64,000 nucleotides of DNA from Phyto melanocephala (taxonomy: Eukaryota; Arthropoda; Insecta; Diptera; Rhinophoridae). A program made the position numbers and the translations under genes. Numbering within the stretch: position 1 is the first letter of the stretch; every line of letters starts with the position of its first letter. The notes under the pieces were generated by a model, which ran no database searches, was not told the origin of the DNA, and saw only the letters and a list, made by a program, of their open reading frames with translations. Location of the stretch: contig OW799237.1 in NCBI GenBank assembly GCA_941918925.1, forward strand, positions 70,983,626-71,047,625. Direction: 5' to 3'. This document shows, in pieces, positions 54,392 to 64,000 of the stretch.

Positions 54392-56206
54392 TAGAGTGGC
54401 CAAGCGTTACTGATATTGCGAATCCCGGGATTCGGTATTTTGAAATTTTAAATCCCGGGAATTTGATTCAGAACTTTCTGCAGACAAACGCTGGAAGTTT
54501 CATTACTTTGAAATTAGGATATTATTTTTTTTACATAAAAAACATGTTTTAATTTTGGATTATTAAATAAGTCCAAAAGTATCGAGTAAGTTTTTCTTCT
54601 TTCTTGAATTCTTTTAGGAAGAGCTTTTCCCAATTCATCACTAAATTTGCAATCCGTTTTTGAAATTTCATTTGTTACTTTTACTGAGTTTAAATTACCT
54701 ATATTTGTTTTAGTAGAGCAAATTCTTTATCATTTATTTGTGGTTATTTTAAATCTATTAATACTTTTTTAATAGTTATTTCCAATTCACAAAAACGTTG
54801 TCATATATCAAAAAGTTTACTCCAACTTATTTTGCAATCGAAAATAAGTTTCACTTCCTTTTTTGTAACATATTTTTGTGAACCCCCATTTTTAGTTGGC
54901 GACTTTCGAAACATTTATTTAATTTGGAAACATAATGTTTTTACGACTTTTTAATAAATAGTTTCATGTGAAATTTATCAGTGATATCACTGTTTGTTTC
55001 AATAACCTAAAACTCAATGCAGTCATGTTTTACTTCATTACCATCATTTTATTACGTTGTTTAATTTTCACTTGCACAACTAAAAGCTTTTTAAACAAGT
55101 AAGAGCGCTATATTCGGCCGTGCCGAATCTTATATACCCTTCACACCGTGTAGTCATGCAATAACAGTAGTTTGTATCACCATTCCATATGATATACGTA
55201 CATACATATAAAAACCATACATATATAAAAACATCCCAATGAAAAATTATAAATTTACGTATGTATGTTAAAAAAAATAAATAAAAAAAAATTAAAAAAA
55301 AAAAATAAAAAAAAAAAAAATTAAAAAAAAATTTTTAAAAATAATTAAAATATATATAATAAATATAAAACAAAAAAAAAAAATAAAAAAAAATATTAAA
55401 AAAAAAAAATTTAAAAAAAAATATAAATAATATATTAAATAAAAAATAAAAAAAAAAAATAAAAAAAAATGTAAAAAAAATATAAAAAAAATAAAAAATT
55501 TTTTGGCTCAGCTGGGATTCAATACCACGTTTTCTCTAACCAGTATACACGTTTGTATGTATGTATGTTATTGTTGTAATGTTGTTTTTGTGAAAAAAAA
55601 ATCGAGGTGGTCGTGGGTTTTTGCTCATATCTCAGTTGTTTATGCACCAATGTTTCTGATTTTCAATACCGATCTACTCCCGAATATTTCTGATATTTTA
55701 ATACCTCACCCGAGTCCAAGCGATGTCGGGGGGCTTCAAAAAGTTGATTTCAACATACACACGGACAGACGGTCAGACGGACAGACTGACAGGGCTTAAT
55801 CGACTCCCCTATTCATAAGCTTTCAGAAAATATATACTTTATGGGGTCGGAAATCAAAATTGTAGAAATTTCACACGGAATGACAAACCTATATATACCC
55901 TTTTTCACTGTGTGAAGGGTATAAAAACATCAATAATTGCCAGATGACTTCCATGTGCAGCTAGGGTGCAATAATTTTTCCGATTTTCAGCATTGTTGTG
56001 AATCATACTATTTTACTACGCAGTGATATACCAAAATCACTTAACCGTTTCTCTAATAGTTGAATAAAAATCACTGCCAAGATAATAAATATTATAAATA
56101 TAAATTATATAAGTAATTCATATTTAGAAAAAAATCTGGATTTTCCGGGATTTTTAAAATAAATCCCGGCATTTGTAAATCCCGAATCCCCAGATTGGCA
56201 TCCCTA
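54392..56206 (-). mobile_element. hAT element, degenerate, with a nested Helentron-like repeat
   Basis: Ends TAGAGTGGCCAA and TTGGCATCCCTA are imperfect inverted repeats followed inwards by AATCCCGGGATTCGG and AATCCCGAATCCCC. Flanks GTGTAAAC (54384-54391) and GTGCACAC (56207-56214) agree at 6 of 8 positions, fitting an aged 8-bp hAT duplication. The minus strand at about 54560-54940 reads as a stop-ridden transposase (for example DKEFALLKQI, NWEKLFLKEFKK). The A repeat at 55096-55923 lies inside it. Confidence 0.7.
55096..55923 (-). repeat. Helentron-like repeat A, copy 4
   Basis: From CAAGTAAGAGCGCTA through the perfect hairpin ATTCGGCCGTGCCGAAT (55112-55128), TATACCCTTCACACCGTG, a roughly 240-bp A-rich tract (55265-55500), GGCTCAGCTGGGATTCAATA, CGAGGTGGTCGTGG and CGGACAGACGGTCAGACG, to GTGTGAAGGGTATAA. 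Confidence 0.8.
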
Positions 56207-56279
56207 GTGCACACAAACAGCGTATTAAAGTGTGAATTTAAAATAATCATACGCGTGATACAAGATCCATAAAGAAGAA

Positions 56280-56560
56280 TCATTGTGTTTTTGTATATGA
56301 ATTTACATACATACTATGTATGTACATATGTATATAACTACATAAATATATTTGTATTTATGTATGTATGTATGTACATATATAGTACGTAGTATGTACA
56401 TACAATAAATGTTTTTTTTTGTTAAATTTAGAACAAAATCGCACAATCTTAATGTATGTACTTATGTATGTAATTCATATGCAAATGAGAAAAATTGTAC
56501 TTATCTATATATGTGTGTATGTAGATACATACGTATGTATGTTTATGCAAGTACATATGT
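56280..56560. repeat. TATG-rich microsatellite stretch
   Basis: Repeated TATGTATG/ACATATG runs, typical of this genome's simple sequence. No gene. Confidence 0.6.
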
Positions 56561-56600
56561 TTTGTTTAACAACAACAAATCTTATATACTGACATATATT

Positions 56601-57201
56601 AGGTTCGTTCGAGAACTCACAAATTTGTACGAATTTGTACAAATTCTTACTGCATTTTACGAAATTGCGTTCGTTTACACAAATTTGTAGTAAATGAGAG
56701 CACAAATAGAGAGCGAAAAGTGACAGTTCTTGACTGAGTATTTGCAAATTTTTACTACAGAAATTTCTTGCGGTAAGATTTGCCAAAACCAAAAAACATA
56801 TGATTCAAAAGGTAAACAAACAAAAGTAAGCAAACAAAACGTATACAATTTGTGAAAAAAATATTAAAAAAAGGAAAATCCAAACCAAAGTGCAAAATAT
56901 TATTAAATTTAAATTGTTTGTGAAATAAAGTTAGTTAACAATGTCTACAGATGAAAGAATGGAACTGCCTGAATCTGGCGCAGGTATACATACATAAATA
57001 CATATTTGCACATATGTATGTACATAGTTCCCATTAAACTTTATTTATTTGCCATCAGCTGGTGCTTCAATCTTACGAATTTTTACAAATGTCTGTTCGA
57101 GTACTTTTTTGAACAAATTCTCTTTTTGAGAGTAAAATTTTCAATTTACTAAATAATTACTCATTTACTACAAAGTGCAGTAAAAGTACTCGAACGAACC
57201 T
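56601..57201. mobile_element. 601-bp TIR element with ATT target duplication
   Basis: Ends AGGTTCGTTCGAG and CTCGAACGAACCT, flanked by ATT (56598-56600 and 57202-57204). A 3-bp AT-rich duplication matches the Harbinger at 48444, but the ends differ. Inside, an ATG at 56941 opens MSTDERMELPESGA, followed by a GTATAC donor-like and a GCCATCAG acceptor-like site, as if a first exon of a lost transposon gene survives. No transposase is recognised. Confidence 0.6.
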
Positions 57202-57204
57202 ATT

Positions 57205-57540
57205 ATTAGGCAAGTAATAATTAAAGTGTGTTATACTCTTTTATAACAACTCAATTTCTAATTAGCATCTTATTCTCTCAAGATAAAGATAGAAAATTAT
57301 AAAAGCAATAATTCTTTTGAATAAATTTGTTATGATCTTAAGAGTGTATTCAAAACATCTTTGTTTGATGATCTTGTCTCTTAACGAAGTTTCGATACAC
57401 TTTTTTTAAACTTTTTTGGGGTTGTGTTAGAAATGAGTCAACCACTTAAGCCTCTACTTCTTTTCCTTTTTTATTTTAAAACAAAAACAAAACAAACAAA
57501 TTCTGGTGAAGTTTGGCAACAAAAAAATGTGTTGTAGGTA
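57205..57540. other. Intergenic, nothing recognised
   Basis: AT-rich sequence between two transposons. Confidence 0.4.
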
Positions 57541-57542
57541 TA

Positions 57543-59160
57543 CAGTGGCCGACAAAAGTCTACGTACGACCACAATTTTTGACATTTTAGAAGTTTTAAA
57601 ACGTTAAATAAAAAAGTAATGATGCAGTTTTGTTCCAAATTAAATTTTATTAATATAAGAAAAAAAAATATATATTCTAACATTAACTTAAAAAATTTTT
57701 CAAGAAAAACAATTAAAATACGTTGACAAAAGTCTACATACGACAAACAAGCGATTGTTACTGTTGTTGAATACTAACAGAAAAGTGCCGTTATTTATTT
57801 TTTACTTCTGTTATTGCGTTAAAGGATTGATTTATATTCTTTTTAGTAGTGAATTATAGTGATTTAGTTAATATTAAAACGGAATAATGGCTTGTCGCAA
57901 AGAAATTTCAATTGAAGTAAGAAATTTAGTTGTAAAGTACAGAAATAAAAAAAAATCATTTGGTGAAATATCAAAGCTATTTAATTTAAGTAAATCTACT
58001 GTTCAAACAATATTTAGCAATTATAAAAGCACTGGTAGTATTGAAAGTAAGCTGCGTAGTGGTCGTACAAAGAAACTCAATCGAAGAGACGTTAGCTTTA
58101 TTTTAAAAGAAGTGGACAAACAGCCTAAGGTGAATGCTTTGAAATTGGCCGAAGAGCTAGCCAGAAGATCAGAAATATTTGTACATCCACGAACCATACA
58201 AAGAACCTTAAATAATAATGGTTACCACAGCAGAACTTCTAAAAAAACCCCCTAATAAGTGAAAAAAATCGTAAACTTCGTCTGAATTTGCTAAAAAGCA
58301 TATTGAAAAGGGATTTGATTTCTGGAAACGAGTTTTATTCACTGACGAATCCAAATATAACATATTTGGAAGTGATGGGAGAGATAAAGTTTGGCGAAAA
58401 ATAAATACAGCGTTGGATCCTAAAAACTTAGTTGGTACAGTTAAACACGGCGGAGGTGGTGTAATGTTTTGGGGTGCTGTGGCTGTTTCTGGAGTAGAAA
58501 ACATGGTTTTTATTGAGGGTAATATGGATCGGTATCAATACAAATCTATTCTAGAACAAAATTTGAAACAATCGGTTGATAATTTAAGTCTTGGTGAAAG
58601 TTGGATATTCCAACAAGACAACGATCCGAAGCATACGGCGTTAATTGTCAAAGATTGGTTGCTGTACCATGCTCCACGACAGCTGTACAGACCATACACA
58701 AGGTCTGGACTTAACCGTTATTGAGCACGTGTGGGAGATACTACAACGAAAATCATAATATTACTAGTGCCTCAAAGCTAAGACTGAAGATTCAAGAAGA
58801 ATGGCAAAATATTTCATCTACAGAGTTAGAAAATTTAGTTAATTCGATGCCAAGAAGGTTACAGGCAGTCATAGATGCCCATGGTGGCCCAACTAAGTTT
58901 TAATTTTAAAAATTAGTGGTAGTTTTTAATACTTGAAATAAGTTTTTATGTTATCTTGAATATCGTATGTAGACTTTTGTCAACGTATTTTAGTTGTTTT
59001 TCTAAGATAATTTTTTAAGTTAATGTTGGAAAATATATTTTTTTTGCTTATAATAAAATTGAATTTGGAACAAAACTGCATCATTAGTTTCTTATTCAAC
59101 GTTTTTAGACTTTTAAAATGTCAAAAATTGTGGTCGTACGTATACTTTTGTCGGCCACTG
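57543..59160 (+). mobile_element. Tc1-like DD34E-type transposon with IR/DR ends
   Basis: 1618 bp flanked by TA (57541-57542 and 59161-59162). The outer ends start CAGTGGCCGACAAAAGTC. Each roughly 200-bp inverted repeat carries two direct copies of GACAAAAGTCTACRTACGAC: at 57551-57570 and 57725-57744 on the left, and at 58963-58981 and 59133-59152 inverted on the right. This is the IR/DR arrangement of the Sleeping Beauty/Tdr/Minos kind. The transposase inside is frameshifted. Confidence 0.9.
57887..58903 (+). pseudogene. Tc1-like transposase, three frame breaks
   Basis: Starts MACRKEISIEVRNLVVKY with a paired helix-turn-helix (EISKLFNLSKSTVQTIFSNY, then HPRTIQRTLNNNGYHSR). The frame breaks near 58247 at a C run and again near 58288. 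It continues with VLFTDESKYNIFG (first Asp), GGGGVMFWGAV and IFQQDNDPKHTA (second Asp), breaks again near 58695, then reads VIEHVWEILQRKS (catalytic Glu), and ends NSMPRRLQAVIDAHGGPTKF at 58903. All catalytic residues survive, so the decay is recent. About 340 codons in all, normal for Tc1 enzymes. Confidence 0.88.
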
Positions 59161-59463
59161 TAGGTATATGGTCTTATTTATGTACATATGTATTTTTTTA
59201 AATACCGCTAGCCAGGTACAAAATTATGTTAAATAGATATATTTACGCTACTTATTTATGTCTTGAAAAATTATAAAAATGCAGTTTTTTTCAAAATAGT
59301 AAATAATTATGTACTGCCGTATTCATAAACAAGGGAGAGCACTATATTTGGCTGTGCCGAATCTTTCATACCCACCACCAATTTTGTGTAAATTTAAGAC
59401 AATATTTGTTTAATCGCTATGGAATAATATCTTTATAATAAAATATATATCACTTTCTTTGTA

Positions 59464-60066
59464 GAGGGTGGTTAAATTTTAAGGGCCCATGTTGAAGGTG
59501 AACTACACCTAGACGTCAAATTGGTTTCCTGCATTTTATTTGACATTTCTCAATCTCAGACTAACACAATTTGAACAGTGGAAAGATACGCAAATGAGCA
59601 ACGCGTAAAAGTTATTTAGGTTTTTTATGAAAATGCATTTTGTGCACTTCGTGATTCTTTTGGTCAACATAATCGTTCAAATTCATTCACAATCGGGAGA
59701 ATTGTAAAAAATATTTATATTTCTGCAAAACAGGTCTGTATAAAATATTAGAACATCTGTAAATGCCTTCTTAGTTTGTTTAATGGGAACCATTGATGTT
59801 TTTCACGATAGCCTGGCAAAAGAGCAGTCAACCTCGACTCATCATCGTGCCCAGCAATTGAGCATCAACATTGTCATTGAAAATTTGGACCATCGGTTAG
59901 AGGTGTGGCGCCGATGTTGGATAGGGGGGCCATTTGGCCGATATTTTGTTCCATACATAATTAAACCATACAAATATTATCATTATAAAAAGAAATAATA
60001 ATAATTTCCTAAATAATTTGTGTTTTATTTAAAATCAACATCGGCCCTTAAAATTAAGCCACCCTT
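59464..60066 (+). mobile_element. Mariner N-terminal remnant, second copy
   Basis: 603 bp, ends GAGGGTGGTTAAATTTTAAG and its inverse, TA on both sides (59462-59463 and 60067-60068). Same internal deletion and same host position in the B repeat as 24635-25248. The interior retains fragments of the helix-turn-helix part only. Confidence 0.75.
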
Positions 60067-60433
60067 TAAACCTTCGATATGCTAGTAAAATGTTTTCGTA
60101 AATTTTGTAAAACTTTGTCAATAGAGAAATTACATGAATTTAAGAAAAACCGTTATATGGGAGGTAGGCGTTAAAGTGGGCTTGTCAACTTAATTTTTTG
60201 GCATAACAATAACATTGATTTGAAGGATAAATGTAGCAAATTTCATCATCATACCTCCAATTTTGTCGGTTTTATGAGCTTTTAAATTTCATTAACGGTA
60301 GATAACGTGAAAAGTGGGCGTTATAGTAGGCATGTCAAAATTATTTCTGCTAATGAATACAACTTAGCAAAGTGTGCAAAATTTCAAAATCGTACTTTTA
60401 GTTTTGTCCGTTTTATAAGGTTTTAAATTTTAA

Positions 60434-61097
60434 CAAGTAACAGTGCTATATTCGGCCGTGCCGAATCTTATACACCCTTCACAACGTGTAGTCATGCAAT
60501 AACAATTGTTTGTATCACCATTCATCTCATATAAAATACGTATGTATGTACATATGTATGTACATGTAAAAAAAATACCAAAAAAAAAGAAAATTACAAA
60601 AAAAAATGTATTAAAAAAAAATATATAAAAAAAATAATACAATATAAATAATATATTAAATCAAATAAAATAAAATTTTTTTGGCTCAGCTGGAATCCGA
60701 TGCCACGTTTACTTTAACCAATATGTATGTAGGTTGTTGTTGTAATTGTGAAAAAAACGAGGTGGTCGTGGTTTTTTGCTCATATCTCAGAAAGTTATGG
60801 GGCGATTGTGCTGAATTTCAATAGCGATTCATTCCTGGATATTTCCAAGAGATTGATACCATATACAAATCTGAGGAACATATAGTTGCTTCTAAAAGTT
60901 GATTTGAACTAACACACGGACAGACGGGCAGACGGACAGACGGATACACGGACAGACGGTCAGGGCTTAATCGACTCCTCTATTCATAAGCTTTCAGAAA
61001 ATATATACTTTATGCAGTCGGAAATGAAAATTGTAGAAATTACAAACGGTATGACAAAGCTATATATACCCTTTTGCACCACAGGTGAAGGGTATAA
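60434..61097 (-). repeat. Helentron-like repeat A, copy 5, nested in B
   Basis: 664 bp from CAAGTAACAGTGC with the perfect hairpin ATTCGGCCGTGCCGAAT (60450-60466) to GGTGAAGGGTATAA. The B sequence on its two sides, TTTTAA and ATATAC, joins to TTTTAAATATA, exactly as in the uninterrupted B copy near 31675, so no target bases were duplicated. Confidence 0.82.
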
Positions 61098-61673
61098 ATA
61101 TACTGAAAAATACACTGCGCAGTATAAATTTTCGTAGACTTTGATCTATAACTCCTTTCCTAATGCATAGATTTAAGAAATTTTTGGGGAGAAATATTGG
61201 TTTGACTCAAGAAATATATATTCGAAGTTTCATGGCTGTACGTTAATGCATTTGGACACAATTGCATTTTATTCGATGTTCGAAGGACACGATTTTTTCG
61301 ACCTACTCTTGCATTACGCGCTATAACTCTCTTCCTAATATTCCGATTTAGCCCAATACCAAACAAACCTTGTCTATAAGAAAGATTCTGGCAAAATCTG
61401 ATCCCTCTAGCTTTTTCGGTGCGACCTCTACCGTTCTTTCAACAGACAGGATGGACATAGCTAGATCGTCATAAAATCAAACCACGATTCAGAATATATA
61501 CTTTATGGGTCCTAAAATGAATATTTCGATGTGTTACAAACGAAATGACAAAATGAATATACCCACACCATTTTTTTGGTGGCGGGTATAAAAAAAAAAT
61601 TAAGTTTATTGAAGGCTTATTCATAAATTTCTCTATAATAAATCTTGAATATTTTTTATGAATACGGCAGGTA

Positions 61674-62059
61674 GAAAATAATTTTTCACAAACGATGGCA
61701 AACAAATTCTGTGTTAAGTTCTGATATATGTATAAATTTAATTGGAAGTGCTGTCAACTTTTAAATAAGAAAAGCACAGTAACCGATAAAAAAATGCGTA
61801 ATTAAAAAAAAGAACTAGTAAGTTAAAAAATATGTAAGTGTTTATTTTATTTATTTCAAAAATTTTATTTTATTTTTATATGTATTTTTACAGAATCGGA
61901 AGAGTATAATTTGGTACCCAGGATTAGGTTAAAAATAATATTAGCTTTGTGTTGGCATGTCAACTTCTACTTTTAAAATTATGCAATTAATGTTTGAATT
62001 CAACTCAGATAACCCATTACAGACTTCTTTCTTTTTTAAATTTTTGTCCATATAAAAAT
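61674..62059. other. Intergenic, nothing recognised
   Basis: AT-rich sequence. Confidence 0.4.
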
Positions 62060-62992
62060 AATAAGAATTTAAGATAAGAGTTGGGCATTGAAGTGGGCGT
62101 GTAACCCTAATTTTTTGTAGGTTTACTTATTTTGAAGAGAAATGTATGTATGTACAATTTTATCATCATAGACGTATGATCGGTATGTCGAATTTTTTTA
62201 ATTTTACATTTCATTAAGAGTAAAAAGTGAGAAGTGGGCGTTGAAGTAGGCGTGGAAAAGTAGTTTCTTTTTATAAAATCATCTTAGATATTTGAATATG
62301 GAGTCCTTTATTCTTCCGAAATCTTTGTACAAAGAGAACTAAAGAAAAAGCGTTATATAGGAGGTGGTCGTGTCACCTTTATTTTCCGTTATTTCAAGTC
62401 CTTTGATCAAAGAACAATTTTGCAAAATTTCAGAATCATACATCTAATTTTGTCTGTTTTATTACTTTTTTAATTTTAAATAAATCGAAAAAGACACTGT
62501 ACGGTATATATTTTCGTAGATTTTGACATCTTAATCTTAATATTTGAGTAATTTTCAGGGAATTTTTTTTTTCTCATGAATCTTATTCAATGTTGTAAGA
62601 ACATGGTTTTGTTGATCTACTCTTCCTATAACTCTTTTCCTAATATGTATACAGATTTAGCCGATTTTAAATATCAAACAAACATTGTGTATAAGAAATA
62701 TGCTGGCAAAATTTGAGCCTCCTAACTTTTTCGGTTGAAGCTCTACGTGCTTTCAACAGACAGACGGACGGACATAACTAGATTGTCCTAAAACTAGTCT
62801 AATTCTAATACTGTAAATTATAAGATTCTAGGTCTTGTTGTATTGGAAAATCAAATTAAAATAAATAAAAAAATAAAATTAAACCCCGACTCAGAAAATA
62901 TTTATGGGGTATTAAATGGATATTTCGATGTGTTACAAACGGAATGACAAAATTAATATATCCCCACTATTTTTTGGTGGCGGATATAAAAA
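62060..62992 (-). repeat. Helentron-like repeat B, copy 3, truncated and diverged
   Basis: Contains GAAGTGGGCGTTGAAGTAGG-like words, ATAGGAGGTGGTCGTGTCAC, the GACAGACGGACGGACATAAC run and the end TTTTTTGGTGGCGGATATAA. It lacks the hairpin end. Confidence 0.6.
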
Positions 62993-63837
62993 CACTATAA
63001 AATCCAATTTATGATAATTTTAATCACACACCTTCTATAATGTTGATTCTCAATAATGATCACGTGAGTGGTACCCATCTCTTATACATAGCAATATTGT
63101 TTTGGTAAATAAATGTTTAACTACTGAACCAGTGACATATGTTTTTATAATAATTTAAAGCTGTTTTTTCTTTATTTGTATTTTTCATTTAATTATGTAC
63201 GAATTATTATCTTATCGGCACAAAATCATACAAAATAAACCAGTTAAATGAAATGTAAATAAGTATTACTAACACTTTACGGCTACAGTAGCCGGTAAAT
63301 TTAATTAAATTCAAATCGTTTTCTTAATTAAATATAAAAATTAAATTGGCAGACGGTTTTATTTTATCAGTTGTTTATGTTTTTTAAGAAATCTCAAATT
63401 TTCCATATTTAAAAAATAAATAAGTTAGAAATTAAATTAAATTGAAAACAAAAAAATTAAAAATAAAATTAATAAAACACTTAAAAAAAGATTTGCTTAT
63501 GATAAAAAGTTTTATGGTCAAATAAAAAAAAATTCTTTGCAATAAGAAAAAATGCTGAAATAGATATAACACATTTATTGTTGGTATAAGAAACAACACT
63601 GAAATGACAACAGTATGATTCCAATCAGAATTCAGCACAGGCAGGATATTTCTAGTATGAGAGAATGTAATAAGAATTTAAAATTTAGTAATAATTAGTT
63701 TTGTTTACACTTTTTTTAATAATCGATGAATAAATTGCTCAAATCTATACATTACAAAAGGAGTTATCGATCATAAAATATGAAAATTAATACCACACAT
63801 TGTCCTTTTAGGTATATTTAAAATTAAGAACGTAATA
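62993..63837. other. Intergenic, nothing recognised
   Basis: AT-rich, no coding signal or repeat recognised. Confidence 0.4.
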
Positions 63838-64000
63838 AAACTGACAAAAATAGATGTTTGATTCTGAAATTTTGCAAAAATTACTCTTCGATCAAAAGAC
63901 CATAACGAAAAATTAAGGACAAAGGACTATGGACAAAGATTTTGTAAGAATAAAGGACTCTATATTGAAATAGTAAAGTTTATGTTATCATTAGAAACTA
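63838..64000 (+). repeat. Helentron-like repeat B, fragment at window edge
   Basis: Matches 16075-16480: AATAAAACTGA, TCGATCAAAAGACC, TATGGACAAAGATTTT and AATAAAGGACTCTATA. It runs off the window. Confidence 0.6.

Larger units (their letters stand above)
59330..61592 (-). repeat. Helentron-like repeat B, copy 2, carrying a mariner and an A repeat
   Basis: Begins CAAGGGAGAGCACTATATTT with hairpin-like TTGGCTGTGCCGAATC and TACCCACCACCAATTTTG, ends CCATTTTTTTGGTGGCGGGTATA. The body matches the long copy at 24494-32187 but is shorter (fewer 260-bp units). Confidence 0.7.
59314..61670. repeat. Short MITE split by a Helentron-like B repeat
   Basis: Ends CTGCCGTATTCATAAA (from 59314) and TTTATGAATACGGCAG (to 61670) are inverted, flanked by GTA (59311-59313 and 61671-61673). 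The MITE itself is only about 100 bp (59314-59329 plus about 61590-61670); everything between is the nested B repeat. Confidence 0.65.

Noticed and set aside
56409..56792. Frames at 56409-56690 and 56505-56792
   Set aside because: Built from TATG microsatellite and the inverted repeat of the 56601 TIR element; no protein-like composition.

Overview
The window is AT-rich genomic DNA of a brachyceran fly, probably a calyptrate such as a blowfly or house-fly relative. The evidence is short GT-AG introns in conserved animal genes, an I-type LINE with a (TAA)n tail, a copia LTR element, Tc1/mariner, hAT and PIF/Harbinger transposons, and DINE-1/Helentron-like dispersed repeats with (TATG)n tracts. 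The species assignment is inference. There is no bacterial signal, no CRISPR array, and I recognised no tRNA or rRNA gene.

Host genes. Two conserved genes lie head to head with 976 bp between their start codons. On the minus strand are the first three coding exons of the class III phosphatidylinositol 3-kinase Vps34 (fly Pi3K59F), covering the N-terminus and C2 domain at 18553-19471. The helical and kinase exons are not found anywhere in the remaining 18.5 kb to the left. On the plus strand is an apparently complete nucleoporin Nup188 gene (20448-41380, nine exons, 1890 codons), whose fourth intron is 14.6 kb and packed with transposons. A third candidate gene start, with a mitochondrial-presequence-like N-terminus, is a single exon at 50978-51234.

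Mobile elements, left to right. 1-1350: a DD37E Tc1/mariner transposase end, split by a foldback hAT with an 8-bp target-site duplication (TSD). 1936-2220: an RTE-like 3' tail. 2314-2473: a near-perfect hairpin. 3165-4683: a degenerate element with terminal inverted repeats (TIRs). 5190-15825: Helentron-like repeat into which an I-type LINE (5539-11099) and a copia element with two apparently identical LTRs (11125-15503) have inserted 25 bp apart. 16800-17450: a LINE RNase H remnant. Inside the Nup188 intron: a second DD37E remnant, a Helentron-like B repeat carrying a mariner and a minus-strand copy of the same LINE (25581-31109), two Helentron-like A repeats, and a DD41D mariner whose 5' half is replaced by an inverted copy of its own 3' end (33939-34859). 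Right third: a PIF/Harbinger (48444-50399), a hAT (54392-56206) with a nested Helentron-like repeat, a small TIR element (56601-57201), a Tc1-like element with IR/DR ends (57543-59160), and a multiply nested MITE/Helentron/mariner complex (59314-61673).

How it fits together. Vps34 makes PI3P for autophagy and endosomal sorting. Nup188 is a scaffold nucleoporin. They share an upstream region but no known pathway. Nested insertions give a relative chronology: Helentron-like repeats are older, mariner copies and the LINE copies are intermediate, and the copia insertion is very young. Coordinates of nested parts come from reading TSDs and comparing interrupted with uninterrupted copies in this same window.
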